Below are positions 1-9,468 of a DNA stretch of 51,204 nucleotides, one piece after another. Numbering within the stretch: the stretch's first letter is position 1; the number at the start of each line of letters is the position of its first letter. The notes below the pieces were generated by a model. That model did no database searches, had not been told where the DNA came from, and worked only from the letters and a program-made list of their open reading frames with translations. The stretch covers positions 1 to 51,204 of the forward strand of contig CANGPS010000012.1 of assembly GCA_947456245.1 (NCBI GenBank), written 5' to 3'. A program made the position numbers and the translations under genes. This DNA is from Acidimicrobiaceae bacterium. GTDB lineage: Bacteria > Actinomycetota > Acidimicrobiia > Acidimicrobiales > RAAP-2.

Positions 1-401
<401 letters not shown>

Positions 402-430
402 AACGCTCGTGCTCGCTCTAGAACGCTCAG

Positions 431-449
431 AGGCTGCTTGACGCAGCTT
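431..449 (+). other. Spacer hairpin between 23S and 5S
   Basis: A 7-bp stem (431-437 with 443-449, one G-U pair) closes a 5-nt loop in the ~85-nt spacer. Probably a processing structure of the rRNA precursor; the role is inferred from position only. Confidence 0.4.
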
Positions 450-485
450 CTCGAGCCGCAGTCATGCTGCGCGCTCGGAGCAAAT

Positions 486-605
<120 letters not shown>

Positions 606-612
606 TCTCATT

Positions 613-645
613 GAAGAAGCCCCCGCCTCAGGCGGGGGCTTCTTC
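613..645 (+). terminator. rRNA operon terminator
   Basis: A perfect 15-bp GC-rich stem (613-627 with 631-645) closes a 3-nt TCA loop, eight nt after the 5S. No long T run follows, as is common in high-GC actinobacteria. The 150 bases from here to the next promoter show no gene. Confidence 0.9.
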
Positions 646-799
646 GCGTCCAGGGCCAGGCCGCTGAGGGGTGTGGGCTGGGTCGCCTGAAGTGAGGGAT
701 CACATCCTCGCTGGGTGAGGCAGCTTCACGCTTTCGTGCGTCCTCAGGCTTCCGTCCGAGTTGCGACTGAGGCTTGGAGGTGGGTCCTCTCGAGGCGCC

Positions 800-805
800 T
801 AGACT
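800..805 (+). promoter_or_regulatory. Leaderless -10 element (TAGACT)
   Basis: TAGACT ends 6 nt before the ATG at 812, with no Shine-Dalgarno sequence between. This spacing puts the transcription start at or next to the start codon. No convincing -35 is visible. Confidence 0.55.
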
Positions 806-811
806 CATCGG

Positions 812-2092
812 ATGGCAGATCGCAGAGAACCTTCGTCGCGCCCGAGCGGCGGTAGCCGGCCCGGCTCGTCCCCCCGTCAGGGCGGTAGAGGGGGCTCGGG
901 TCGTCAGGGGGCTTCTCGCGGCGCCGCAGGATCCCCCCGGTCATCCGGATCGACTCGGCCCGGAGGGGCGGAACGCAGGAGCTCACAGGGCGGTACCTCG
1001 GCGGCGGGTCGCTCGAGCGACTCCCGAGATAGCTGGTACCGAGACGGCGAGTCGTCCGGGCGCTCTGAAGGGCCGCGAGGTGGCGGTCGATCTGGGCCTT
1101 CGCGGACTGGTGGTCGCTCTTCTGGACCGACCCGAGATGGTGCACGGGGATCGAACCGTGCGGGTGCTGGCAGGGAATCGGGTCGTGGTGGTGGTGTGCC
1201 GCAACGTCGATCAGAGCGTCCGATGCCCAAGTCCTGGGGCTCGGTGGCTCGACGAGGTGCTCATGTCGTGCGGAGCACCGGTCCGGCGACGAACGAGCCG
1301 CCGACGCCATCGGGACCTCCGCCGCCGATGGACGAGTGGGTCCGTGTCGATGACGAGGAGTGGGGGACGAAGTCGACCGTCGTCACCGAGCCGCGTCGGG
1401 CGTCGCGGGAGGTGCCTGGCGATGTGGCCACGGCCATCCGCAAGGCGGCGGCAGACGCCACCGCGTACCGCAAGGAGAAGCTGGTCGACACGATGGGCAA
1501 GGCCATCGAAGCGTATGACCGGCACCGCTTCGAGGAGGCGGCCCGGCTCGCCGGACGGCTCACAGGCGACGCCCCCGGGGTCCCCGAGGTGCTCGAGCTC
1601 GCCGGACTGGCCGCCTATCGCGCCCAGATCTGGCGTCCGGCTGGACGGCACCTCGAGGCCTACCGGACGATCACGGACGATCCCAACTACCTGCCCCTCG
1701 AGATGGACTGTGCCCGAGCGGTCGGTCGCACGAGGGTCGTTGGCACGCTGTTCGAGGAGCTTCGGCAGAACTCGCCAGATCCTGACATCCTCGCCGAGGG
1801 CAGGATCGTCCTCGCCGGAAGCCTTGCTGACCGAGGGAAGATCCCCGAGGCGATCGACCTCCTCGAGTCAGCCGGAGCAGCCAAGTCCCGTCGCAACCCG
1901 GGTGATCGTCACCTGAGGCAGTGGTACCTGCTCGGCGACCTCTATGACCGGTCCGGCGATCTCCCGAGGGCTCGCTCGTTCTTCACGATGGTTCAGGCGG
2001 CTGACCCCAAGGCCTATGACGTCTCGCAGCGGCTCAAGGACCTCGGCCCGGCGCGGCGACCCCGCCCGGCGCGGCGCCCAACGAAGGGCTGA
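812..2092 (+). CDS. TPR-like protein with disordered RGG-rich N-terminus
   Basis: A 426-residue protein of two unlike halves. Residues 1 to about 140 are a low-complexity region of Gly, Ser, Arg and Pro with repeated RGG/RGGG motifs. From about 200 onward there are alternating amphipathic helices with TPR character (for example AYDRHRFEEAARLAGRL, LLGDLYDRSGDLPRARSFF). There is no signal peptide, so it is probably cytoplasmic. TPR arrays mediate protein contacts and RGG tracts often bind RNA in other systems; an RNA-linked role is only inference, encouraged by the position just after an rRNA operon. The ATG at 812 is supported by the -10 hexamer ahead of it. The next gene follows after 5 nt, so the two are probably co-transcribed. 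Confidence 0.8.
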   Translation: MADRREPSSRPSGGSRPGSSPRQGGRGGSGRQGASRGAAGSPRSSGSTRPGGAERRSSQGGTSAAGRSSDSRDSWYRDGESSGRSEGPRGGGRSGPSRTGGRSSGPTRDGARGSNRAGAGRESGRGGGVPQRRSERPMPKSWGSVARRGAHVVRSTGPATNEPPTPSGPPPPMDEWVRVDDEEWGTKSTVVTEPRRASREVPGDVATAIRKAAADATAYRKEKLVDTMGKAIEAYDRHRFEEAARLAGRLTGDAPGVPEVLELAGLAAYRAQIWRPAGRHLEAYRTITDDPNYLPLEMDCARAVGRTRVVGTLFEELRQNSPDPDILAEGRIVLAGSLADRGKIPEAIDLLESAGAAKSRRNPGDRHLRQWYLLGDLYDRSGDLPRARSFFTMVQAADPKAYDVSQRLKDLGPARRPRPARRPTKG

Positions 2093-2097
2093 CCAGC

Positions 2098-2799
2098 GTG
2101 GGACGCGTCGTGACGCTCCATGATCGCTGGCTCGACTGGACTCGAGGGCGCTACGGGGTTCTGCTCGGCCTGGCGGTGCTCAACTACGTCACGCTGATGA
2201 TCCTGCCCAACGACGAGCCGGCGGTCGTCGTCGGCACGATCATGGTCAGCGCCACGGTGCTCTTCGCGCTCGACGCGGCGGAGTCGAGTCGTCGGCTTCG
2301 GATCGTGGCCCGGTCGCTCGTCTTCATGCTTCCGGTCATGGCGGCCTTGTTCTTCGGGGGGGTGACCGGCACGAGGAGCATCATCTCCCTGCTCTTCGCG
2401 ATCGTGCTCGGCGTGGCGACCTACGTGGTGCTGCGTCACCTGCTCGGCCACGAGACGATCTCGATGAACACGCTCGCAGCCGCGCTGGCGGTCTATGTGC
2501 TCATCGGGCTGGTCTTCACGGAGTTGTTCATCTCTGCTTCGCTGTTCCCGCCCGCAGAGCCCTTCCTTGCGCAGCCGGTCCAGCCCGAGCGCAACGACTT
2601 CGTGTACCTCAGCTACGTCACGCTCACCACGGTGGGATTCGGTGATCTCACCCCCAAGTCCGACATTGCGAGGACGCTCGTGATCACCGAGGCGCTCACT
2701 GGGCAGATCTTCCTGGTGACGGCTGTCGCCAGGGTCGTGTCGATGTTCGGACAGCAGAAGCGCGCCGAGTTCCGGTCCGAGGAGGACTCGGGTCACTAG
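2098..2799 (+). CDS. Potassium channel family membrane protein
   Basis: A 233-residue membrane protein. I see about six hydrophobic segments (roughly residues 18-36, 42-60, 70-90, 93-115, 122-150, 188-210). Between the last two sits the pore loop TLTTVGFGDLTP, whose TVGFGD is the classic K+ selectivity filter. The layout fits a six-TM channel with a VIC-like fold. No voltage-sensor arginine ladder and no cytoplasmic RCK or cyclic-nucleotide domain is present; the protein ends about 20 residues after the last helix. The start is a GTG five nt after the upstream TPR gene's stop. Selectivity is inferred from the filter; gating is unknown. Confidence 0.85.
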   Translation: MGRVVTLHDRWLDWTRGRYGVLLGLAVLNYVTLMILPNDEPAVVVGTIMVSATVLFALDAAESSRRLRIVARSLVFMLPVMAALFFGGVTGTRSIISLLFAIVLGVATYVVLRHLLGHETISMNTLAAALAVYVLIGLVFTELFISASLFPPAEPFLAQPVQPERNDFVYLSYVTLTTVGFGDLTPKSDIARTLVITEALTGQIFLVTAVARVVSMFGQQKRAEFRSEEDSGH

Positions 2800-2810
2800 T
2801 TCGGCTGGTC

Positions 2811-2816
2811 TACATT
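2811..2816 (+). promoter_or_regulatory. Leaderless -10 element (TACATT)
   Basis: TACATT ends 7 nt before the ATG at 2824. The alternative TTG start at 2815 lies inside this hexamer, so the element decides in favour of 2824. Confidence 0.5.
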
Positions 2817-2823
2817 GGTCGGC

Positions 2824-3873
2824 ATGGATCTTGAGCAGCTTCTTGGTGACGAGGCGGACAGCCTCCTGAACTACAAGGCCACGGCCTTCCCGTCGGACTG
2901 GCTGACCTTGCCTGGCCCGAACTACATCGACGACGTGATGTCGATCTCTGATCGCTCACCCTCGGTCCTGCGCAGCCTCGGTCAGGTGCACAACCATGGT
3001 CGTCTCGCTGGGACGGGCTACCTGTCGATCCTCCCGGTCGACCAGGGCATCGAGCACTCCGCCGGCGCGAGCTTCGCGAAGAACCCTGCGTACTTCGACC
3101 CGGCGCAGATCTGCGAGCTGGCCATCGCCGGTGGCTGCAGCGCCGTCGCCACGACTCTCGGCGTTCTCGGGCAGGTGTCTCGTCGCTACGTGCACAAGAT
3201 CCCCTTCATGGTGAAGCTGAACCACAACGACTTCCTGCACTACCCCAACACCTACGACCAGATCATGTTCAGCTCGGTCCAGCAGGCCGCCGACCTCGGG
3301 GCCGTTGCCGTGGGTGCCACGATCTACTTCGGATCGCCCGAGTCCGACCGACAGCTCCAGGAGGTCTCGGCGGCGTTCGCCGAGGCACATCGCCTTGGGA
3401 TGTTCACCGTGCTCTGGTGCTACCTGCGCAACCCCGGATTCAAGACCGAGACCGACGACTTCCACGTCGCCGCCGACCTCACCGGACAGGCCAACCACCT
3501 TGGCGTGACCATCGAGGCCGACATCATCAAGCAGAAGCAGGCTGAGACCAACGGTGGTTACAACGCCATCAAGTTCGGCAAGACCGACGCGAAGGTCTAT
3601 GACGAGCTCACCACGGACCACCCGATCGACCTGACCCGCTGGCAGGTGGCGAACTGCTACGCCGGACGCATCGGGCTGATCAACTCCGGCGGAGAGTCGA
3701 AGGGCGAGAGCGACCTCGCGCAGGCCGTGCGGACCGCGGTGATCAACAAGCGAGCTGGCGGCCAGGGCTTGATCGTGGGCCGCAAGGCCTTCCAGCGCCC
3801 GATGGACGAGGGTGCCGCACTCATCCACGCCATCCAGGACGTGTTCTTGGACCCGGCGGTGACGATCGCCTAG
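2824..3873 (+). CDS. fbaB: Class I fructose-bisphosphate aldolase, DhnA/FbaB type
   Basis: Interconverts fructose-1,6-bisphosphate with glyceraldehyde-3-phosphate and dihydroxyacetone phosphate in the cytosol. The 349-residue product matches the bacterial DhnA-type family along its whole length: the early phosphate-loop segment [12 protein letters not shown], the barrel strands [12 protein letters not shown] and [10 protein letters not shown], and the late [15 protein letters not shown] and [15 protein letters not shown] phosphate-binding segments. This family uses a Schiff-base lysine; the lysines in NAIKFGKT are the likely candidates, but I cannot assign it with certainty. The gene is monocistronic and convergent with the next one across a small hairpin. 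Confidence 0.9.
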   Translation: MDLEQLLGDEADSLLNYKATAFPSDWLTLPGPNYIDDVMSISDRSPSVLRSLGQVHNHGRLAGTGYLSILPVDQGIEHSAGASFAKNPAYFDPAQICELAIAGGCSAVATTLGVLGQVSRRYVHKIPFMVKLNHNDFLHYPNTYDQIMFSSVQQAADLGAVAVGATIYFGSPESDRQLQEVSAAFAEAHRLGMFTVLWCYLRNPGFKTETDDFHVAADLTGQANHLGVTIEADIIKQKQAETNGGYNAIKFGKTDAKVYDELTTDHPIDLTRWQVANCYAGRIGLINSGGESKGESDLAQAVRTAVINKRAGGQGLIVGRKAFQRPMDEGAALIHAIQDVFLDPAVTIA

Positions 3874-3882
3874 CTCGGTGGC

Positions 3883-3902
3883 GGTCGGACCGACGTCCGA
3901 CC
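3883..3902. terminator. Hairpin between convergent genes
   Basis: Perfect 8-bp inverted repeat (GGTCGGAC / GTCCGACC) with a 4-nt loop in the 36-nt gap between the aldolase and the membrane protein that converges on it. Candidate bidirectional terminator without a T tract. Confidence 0.5.
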
Positions 3903-3909
3903 TCAGACG

Positions 3910-5799
3910 TCAGCGGTCGAGGGCGCTAGGCACCTTGTAGATGCTCAGTGGGCCTCGAGTGGACACTGGTCGGCCGAGCAGCAGGGCGAGGTAGTAGCGG
4001 TTGGCCTTGATGTTGGTCGTTCCGCTCAGGTCCGCCACGAGCCAGTTGACCCCCCACTTGTTGAGGGGGGCGAGGAAGGCCAGCCGCATGCTCGGCGTGA
4101 ACGCCGGCGGGGTCCCACGCTCGAGGCCGACAAGGACCTGGGCCGGGTACGAGCTGAAGCCGTAGCCGTAGACCGGATCGAACCCGACCCTGTGGTCCGG
4201 GCCTTGGGGGACGCGGAAGTACCCTGCGGGCATCTTGAACGGGAAGTCCATCGCCGCCTGCCAGGTCACGGGGCGCATGAAGTTGTCGCCGGTCGGATAC
4301 GGGAAGGTGATGGCGGCATCACCGTCGGGGATCGTCGACGTGACGAGCTTCTTCATGTGTGCGGGGAGCGCGTAGTCGATCGAGATGGAGGCCTCGCCGA
4401 GCGGCAGGCGGGGGAGCAGCGGGATCGCCACGATCACGCTCAGGGCGATCGCAGCAGCGATGCCGGCCCTCGTCGAGGTCCGACTCGAGCGCGTGGTGGC
4501 GATGCGGTCGAGGAGAGCGGCGAAGATCAGAGCGACGCCGATCGACGTGAACAGCGCCCATCGGGAAGGGATCACGTTCTCGAACAGCGGCAGCTTCTCG
4601 AGGAGTCGGCCGGGCAGCCAGGACCCGGTGGCCTCCGTGCCGATTGACCCCTGAGAGGGGGTGCCAGCGACGACGAGGCCACCCCCGAGGCTCAGGATGA
4701 ACGCCACCACGCTGATCAGCTTGGCCACGACCACGACCTTGTTCCGCCACAGCACGATGATGCCGATGACCGTGGCGAGCAGCAGCGGGATCCCGAGGTA
4801 GGAGTAGTTCTCGCTGACGGCCGAGGCGAAGTGCGAGGAGATCTCGGCGGCCCTCGACGGGGCGATGGCCTGGGTGGTGGTGGGGAAGATGGGTCCCGCG
4901 AGGTCGGCCCGATAGGCCTGCGGCGTCAGGATCACGAGGCCGCTGATGCGCCCGGGTCCCGCCAGAGCGATCCATGCAGGCCACCCGAGCAGTGCAGTCG
5001 TGGCGGCTGCAGCGACGCCGATGGCACTCGCCACGTAGCGCCAGCCGTCCAGCACGCGGCGAGGACAGAGCAGCAACGCTGCGATCCCGGCCAACGCGAC
5101 CATGATCACCGTGGTCATGAGCACCTCGGTCGAGATGAAGAACTGGACCACGAGGAGCCCTGCGATGCCGATCCCGAGCTTCCACGGCTTCATACGTTGG
5201 ACGGCGACGAGGTGATGGAGCGCGAGGAAGAGCAGCGGCGGGATCGGGACGAAGAACAGCTGGAAGTGGAAGCTGCCCAGCGCGGTCAGCATGTAGGCGC
5301 TGAAGCCATAGAGCAGGCCGCCGAACCACGCGATGACTCGGCGGTCGGTGACGGTGCGGGCGAGCAGGTACATGGCCGCTGCCGAGAGGGTGGGGGCGAG
5401 GAGGCAGGCGATGTTGAAGGACGCGGTCGGACCGGCGATGGCGGTGATGGGCCACTCGACCAGGGCGAGGGCGAGCTGGGTGGTGTTCGCCAGGAGGTTG
5501 ACCTCGTTGGGGAAGTTGACGTAGTTCGTGACGAAGGGGTTGAGCCAGTTGGTCAGCGCGTGGGGCAGCCAGGAGTAGCCCCATGAATCGAGGACGGCAT
5601 CGGTCCCGAAGGGCAGGTTGGTCGTGAGGCCCCGCGAGATGAGCGGCCAGAGGATGACGGTGGAGACCGCCTGGTAGCTGAGGAGCACCCAGAGGGCGAC
5701 GCTCCATCTGCGCGACCACCACGGTGACGTCGTTCGGCGGGCGTGCCGTGGACCTCGGTGCTCGACGGCAGGGGGAGCGGACACGTCGTCGAGGGTCAC
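3910..5799 (-). CDS. Polytopic membrane protein, probable GT-C-type glycosyltransferase
   Basis: A 629-residue integral membrane protein with roughly eleven to thirteen hydrophobic helices followed by an extracytoplasmic C-terminal portion of about 180 residues. The first large loop carries FGTDAVLDSWGYSW, and acidic residues in this position are typical of polyprenyl-phosphate-sugar-dependent GT-C enzymes. It resembles uncharacterised actinobacterial membrane glycosyltransferases that act on cell-envelope glycans; donor and acceptor cannot be read from sequence. A Lys/Arg-rich N-terminal tail suggests that the N-terminus is inside. The start is a GTG, supported by a TATCCT hexamer ending 6 nt upstream. 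It stands alone on this strand. Confidence 0.65.
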   Translation of the reverse strand: MTLDDVSAPPAVEHRGPRHARRTTSPWWSRRWSVALWVLLSYQAVSTVILWPLISRGLTTNLPFGTDAVLDSWGYSWLPHALTNWLNPFVTNYVNFPNEVNLLANTTQLALALVEWPITAIAGPTASFNIACLLAPTLSAAAMYLLARTVTDRRVIAWFGGLLYGFSAYMLTALGSFHFQLFFVPIPPLLFLALHHLVAVQRMKPWKLGIGIAGLLVVQFFISTEVLMTTVIMVALAGIAALLLCPRRVLDGWRYVASAIGVAAAATTALLGWPAWIALAGPGRISGLVILTPQAYRADLAGPIFPTTTQAIAPSRAAEISSHFASAVSENYSYLGIPLLLATVIGIIVLWRNKVVVVAKLISVVAFILSLGGGLVVAGTPSQGSIGTEATGSWLPGRLLEKLPLFENVIPSRWALFTSIGVALIFAALLDRIATTRSSRTSTRAGIAAAIALSVIVAIPLLPRLPLGEASISIDYALPAHMKKLVTSTIPDGDAAITFPYPTGDNFMRPVTWQAAMDFPFKMPAGYFRVPQGPDHRVGFDPVYGYGFSSYPAQVLVGLERGTPPAFTPSMRLAFLAPLNKWGVNWLVADLSGTTNIKANRYYLALLLGRPVSTRGPLSIYKVPSALDR

Positions 5800-5805
5800 C
5801 TCGCA

Positions 5806-5811
5806 AGGATA
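5806..5811 (-). promoter_or_regulatory. Leaderless -10 element (TATCCT)
   Basis: On the minus strand TATCCT ends 6 nt before the GTG at 5799, with no Shine-Dalgarno sequence between. Confidence 0.5.
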
Positions 5812-5879
5812 CGGCCACCGGTCACCCTCGTCAGGGGTCGGGCCATGAGACCATGAACCGACAGAGCCTCCGGCGTCGT

Positions 5880-5885
5880 TAGGAT
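5880..5885 (+). promoter_or_regulatory. Possible -10 element for korAB (TAGGAT)
   Basis: TAGGAT would start transcription near 5892 and give a ~44-nt leader carrying the GGAAGGA ribosome site at 5920-5926 for the ATG at 5936. Confidence 0.35.
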
Positions 5886-5935
5886 CGTCGAGGCGCCCAG
5901 CGCAGGGTGCGGCTCAGATGGAAGGACTCTGGCTC

Positions 5936-7810
5936 ATGGAAGGCGGACCCCCGGTCACCGAGAAGCTCGACAGGGTCGTCGTACGGTTCGCCGGCGACTC
6001 CGGTGACGGCATGCAGCTGACGGGTGATCGCTTCACCACGGCCAGCGCGCTGCTGGGCAATGACCTCGCAACGTTCCCGGACTATCCGGCGGAGATCCGT
6101 GCCCCAGCGGGCACGTTGGGAGGCGTCTCCGCCTTCCAGGTCCACATCTCGGACCACGACATCTCGACCCACGGTGACAGCCCAAACGTCTTGGTGGCGA
6201 TGAACCCCGCCGGACTCAAGGCGAGCATCGACATGATGGAGCACGGCACCGTCGTGATCGTCAACATCGACTCGTTCGATGAGCGCTCGCTGGCCAAGGC
6301 CGGATATGCCCAGAGCCCGCTGACCGACGGGTCTCTCCACGACTACGACGTCTACGAGGTCCCGATGACGTCGCTGACCCAAGAGGTCTGCAAGGAGGTC
6401 GGGGTCAAGCCGCGCGACGCCGAGCGCTCGAAGAACTTCTTCGCCCTCGGACTCGTGAGCTGGCTGTTCACCCGGCCCATCGAGGGGACTCTCGCGTGGA
6501 TCGATGAGAAGTTCAAGAAGAACGAGCTCGTGGCCGAGGCCAACCGGAGGGCGTTCCGGGCGGGCTTCGACTTCGGCGAGACCGCCGAGCTCTTCCACGT
6601 CCGCTACGAGGTGACGCCGGCGCCCTTCAAGGGGGGCGAGTACGTCAACATCACAGGGAACACGGCGCTGGCCTGGGGCCTGATCGCCGCAGCCGAGCGC
6701 TCCGGTCTCTCCCTCTTCCTCGGGAGCTACCCGATCACCCCGGCCTCGGACATCCTCCACGAGCTCTCGAAGCGCAAGGAGTTCGGAGTCCGGACGTTCC
6801 AGGCCGAAGACGAGATCGCAGGCATCGGCTCCGCCCTCGGCGCCGCCTACGGCGGTGCGCTCGGCGTGACCACCACCTCAGGCCCGGGCCTCGACCTCAA
6901 GGCGGAGATGATCGGGCTCGCCATCTCCCTCGAGCTCCCGCTCATCATCGTCGACGTCCAGCGAGCAGGTCCCTCGACGGGTCTGCCGACCAAGACCGAG
7001 CAGTCAGATCTACTCCAGGCGCTCTATGGACGACATGGGGAGTCTCCGCTCCCTGTCGTCGCAGCGTCGACGCCGGCGCAGTGCTTCGACGCAGCGATCG
7101 AGGCGGCGCGGATCGCGGTCACCTACCGCACGCCGGTGATCCTGCTGTCGGACGCCTATCTCGCCAACGGCTCGGAGCCCTGGCTCATTCCCGACGTCGA
7201 CGATCTCCCGTCGTTCTCGCCGGACTTCGCCGATGGACCGAACGCGGTGGACCCTGAGGGCAGCCCCACGTTCCTTCCCTACCTCCGCGACCCCATCACC
7301 ATGGCCCGGCCGTGGGCTCCTCCTGGCGCCATCGGCCTCGAGCACCGCATCGGCGGACTCGAGAAGGCGGTGGACGCAGGAAGTGTGTCCTACGACGGAG
7401 CGAACCACGAGGCCATGAGCATGGTCCGCAAGGAGCGCATCGCTCACATCGCCACCGACATCCCTGCGACGGCGCTCGATGACCCGTCGGGCTCGGCGAA
7501 GGTGTGCGTGGTCGGCTGGGGCTCGACCTACGGTGCGCTCAATGCCGGCGTCGAGCGGGTGCGAGCCGCGGGTGGCGAGGCGGCCCACGTGCACCTGATG
7601 CACTTGAACCCGTTGCCCGCCGACCTCGGAGAGGTGCTCAGCGCCTACGACACCGTCCTCGTGCCCGAGCTCAACCTCGGTCAGCTCGTGACCGTGCTCA
7701 GAGCCACCTACCTCATCGATGCCATCCCGCTTTCGAAGGTGCGTGGCGTCCCGTTCAAGGCTGCTGAGATCGAGGCAGCCATCCTCTCAGCGATCGGAGA
7801 GACCCGATGA
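5936..7810 (+). CDS. korA: 2-oxoacid:ferredoxin oxidoreductase, alpha subunit (gamma-alpha fusion)
   Basis: Large subunit of the enzyme that oxidatively decarboxylates a 2-oxoacid, most likely 2-oxoglutarate, to its acyl-CoA while reducing ferredoxin. Seen: an N-terminal gamma domain beginning VVVRFAGDSGDGMQLTG (about residues 10-190), then the alpha domain with GSYPITPASDILHEL, FQAEDEIAGIGSALGAAYGG and TTTSGPGLDLKAEM. The C-terminal part contains the CoA-binding-type domain (VCVVGWGSTYGAL). 2-Oxoglutarate is favoured because the subunit layout is that of actinobacterial KorA, but pyruvate or branched-chain substrates are not excluded. I chose ATG 5936 because GGAAGGA lies 9 nt upstream; an ATG at 5918 would add six residues. 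It overlaps korB by 4 nt (ATGA). Confidence 0.9.
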   Translation: MEGGPPVTEKLDRVVVRFAGDSGDGMQLTGDRFTTASALLGNDLATFPDYPAEIRAPAGTLGGVSAFQVHISDHDISTHGDSPNVLVAMNPAGLKASIDMMEHGTVVIVNIDSFDERSLAKAGYAQSPLTDGSLHDYDVYEVPMTSLTQEVCKEVGVKPRDAERSKNFFALGLVSWLFTRPIEGTLAWIDEKFKKNELVAEANRRAFRAGFDFGETAELFHVRYEVTPAPFKGGEYVNITGNTALAWGLIAAAERSGLSLFLGSYPITPASDILHELSKRKEFGVRTFQAEDEIAGIGSALGAAYGGALGVTTTSGPGLDLKAEMIGLAISLELPLIIVDVQRAGPSTGLPTKTEQSDLLQALYGRHGESPLPVVAASTPAQCFDAAIEAARIAVTYRTPVILLSDAYLANGSEPWLIPDVDDLPSFSPDFADGPNAVDPEGSPTFLPYLRDPITMARPWAPPGAIGLEHRIGGLEKAVDAGSVSYDGANHEAMSMVRKERIAHIATDIPATALDDPSGSAKVCVVGWGSTYGALNAGVERVRAAGGEAAHVHLMHLNPLPADLGEVLSAYDTVLVPELNLGQLVTVLRATYLIDAIPLSKVRGVPFKAAEIEAAILSAIGETR

Positions 7811-8829
7811 CCTCTGTCGAGGTTCCACTGACCACCCGCAAGGACTGGAGCTCGGACCAGGAGGTCCGCTGGTGCCCGGGGTGCGGCGACTACAACATCC
7901 TGGCTGCGATCCAGATGATGATGCCCGACCTCGGCGTGCGCCGGGAGAAGACGGTGTTCGTGTCGGGCATCGGCTGCGCCTCGCGGTTCCCGTACTACAT
8001 GAACACCTACGGTGTGCACTCGATCCACGGTCGTGCGCCGTCGATCGCCACCGGACTGGCCGCGACGAGGCCGGACCTCGACGTCTGGGTGATCTGCGGT
8101 GACGGCGATGCCCTCAGCATCGGCGGGAACCACTTCATCCATGCACTCAGGCGCAACATCCGGTTGAACATCCTGGTCTTCAACAACCAGATCTACGGCC
8201 TGACCAAGGGTCAGTACTCTCCGACCTCGGAGACCGGGAAGGTCACCAAGTCGACGCCGTTCGGCTCCATCGACCAGCCGTTCAACCCGATCAGCCTGGC
8301 CATCGGAGCAGAGGCATCGTTCGTGGCCAGGACCCATGACATGGACCGAGCCCACATGCAGGCCACCTTCACCCAGGCCCATGCCCACGATGGCGCGGCC
8401 TTCGTCGAGGTGTACCAGAACTGCAACGTCTTCAATGACGGGGCGTTCGAATCCATCACCGGCAAGGCCAACCGATCCTCGATGCTCATCCCGCTCGTCC
8501 ACGGAGAGCCGATCCGCTTCGGCGAGGACGGGGAGCGAGGGGTCATCCAGCGCACCGATGGTCACCTCGAGATCGTCGAGGTCTCCGACGTGGGTGAGGA
8601 TGCCATCCTCCGTCACAACGCCCACGCCGAGGACCCCGGGCTTGCGTTCGCCCTGTCGCGCCTGTCACGCGGGGTTCACGACCCGACGCCGATCGGTGTC
8701 TTCCGCTCGGTGGATCGCCAGGAGTACGGGGCGCAGATGACCCACCAGGTCGACGAGGCCACCGCGGCGAGGGGCAAGGGCGATCTCGCGCAGCTGTTCC
8801 GCTCGGCGACCTCGTGGACGGTCGACTGA
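7807..8829 (+). CDS. korB: 2-oxoacid:ferredoxin oxidoreductase, beta subunit
   Basis: Catalytic beta subunit that binds thiamine diphosphate and one [4Fe-4S] cluster. Seen in 340 residues: WCPGCGDYN with Cys23 and Cys26, GIGCASRFP with Cys57, and a late YQNCNVFN with Cys206, the usual four cluster ligands. The thiamine-diphosphate motif is GDGDALSIGGNH followed by NNQIYGLTKGQYSPTS. Translation is coupled to korA through the ATGA overlap. No ferredoxin gene lies beside the pair. An FHA protein of the GarA/OdhI family, which in relatives controls 2-oxoglutarate metabolism, is encoded about 1 kb downstream on the same strand. Confidence 0.93.
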   Translation: MTSVEVPLTTRKDWSSDQEVRWCPGCGDYNILAAIQMMMPDLGVRREKTVFVSGIGCASRFPYYMNTYGVHSIHGRAPSIATGLAATRPDLDVWVICGDGDALSIGGNHFIHALRRNIRLNILVFNNQIYGLTKGQYSPTSETGKVTKSTPFGSIDQPFNPISLAIGAEASFVARTHDMDRAHMQATFTQAHAHDGAAFVEVYQNCNVFNDGAFESITGKANRSSMLIPLVHGEPIRFGEDGERGVIQRTDGHLEIVEVSDVGEDAILRHNAHAEDPGLAFALSRLSRGVHDPTPIGVFRSVDRQEYGAQMTHQVDEATAARGKGDLAQLFRSATSWTVD

Positions 8830-9464
8830 GCCTGCCTCGGGCAGTGGACGTCACGCCTGCACCGCAGGAGACCGACAGGATCATCACGATCCCCAACGTC
8901 ATCACGATGGTCCGCTTCGCGGTGCTGCCGCTGTATCTGTGGCTGCTCTTCGGCCCGAAGAGCTACGTCGGGGCAGGCCTCGTGCTCGGCGCGCTCGGTG
9001 CCACCGACTGGGTCGACGGCCGACTGGCCCGCCGGCTCGGGCAGGTCTCGGCGGTGGGCAAGGTCCTGGACCCCGTGGTGGATCGCCTCTTGATGCTCAC
9101 GGCGGTGATCACGGTGGCCTGGGTTCATGCAGTCCCGCTGTGGTTCGCCGGTCTCACCCTCCTTCGCGAGCTGCTGATCTCGGCGGCCACACTGCTGATC
9201 GCCGGACTCGGAGGGCGAAGGATCGATGTGCTCTGGGTGGGGAAGGCAGGGACCTTCGCCATGATGACCTCGTATCCGGCCTTCCTGATCGCCCATGGCC
9301 CAGCGGGCTGGCAGAGGGTGTTCCTCGTGATCGCCTGGGTTGCTGGGGCAGCCGGGCTGGTCCTGGCATGGACCGCCTTGTTCAGCTACGTCGAGCCGGC
9401 CATGGCGGCCCTGCGAGAGGGGCGCGCAGGACGTCGAGGCCGCGAGGCGTCTGGTCTAGGGTGA
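8814..9464 (+). CDS. pgsA: CDP-alcohol phosphatidyltransferase (PgsA-like)
   Basis: A 216-residue membrane enzyme that transfers a phosphatidyl group from CDP-diacylglycerol to an alcohol, probably glycerol-3-phosphate. The family signature D-x2-DG-x2-AR-x8-G-x3-D-x3-D is complete: TDWVDGRLARRL, then VGKVLDPVVDRL. About five hydrophobic helices surround it. Its place directly before gcvH and garA mirrors M. tuberculosis pgsA2 (Rv1822), which supports the PgsA name, although the substrate alcohol cannot be proved. The GTG at 8814 overlaps korB by 16 nt; an in-frame GTG at 8844 just after the korB stop is an equally possible start and would shorten the protein by ten residues. Neither has a clear ribosome site. 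Confidence 0.8.
   Translation: MDGRLSLPRAVDVTPAPQETDRIITIPNVITMVRFAVLPLYLWLLFGPKSYVGAGLVLGALGATDWVDGRLARRLGQVSAVGKVLDPVVDRLLMLTAVITVAWVHAVPLWFAGLTLLRELLISAATLLIAGLGGRRIDVLWVGKAGTFAMMTSYPAFLIAHGPAGWQRVFLVIAWVAGAAGLVLAWTALFSYVEPAMAALREGRAGRRGREASGLG
9457..9462 (+). promoter_or_regulatory. Leaderless -10 element (TAGGGT) for gcvH
   Basis: TAGGGT, overlapping the stop codon of the upstream gene, ends 6 nt before the gcvH ATG. It suggests that gcvH can be transcribed separately from korAB-pgsA. Confidence 0.5.
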
Positions 9465-9468
9465 TCGC

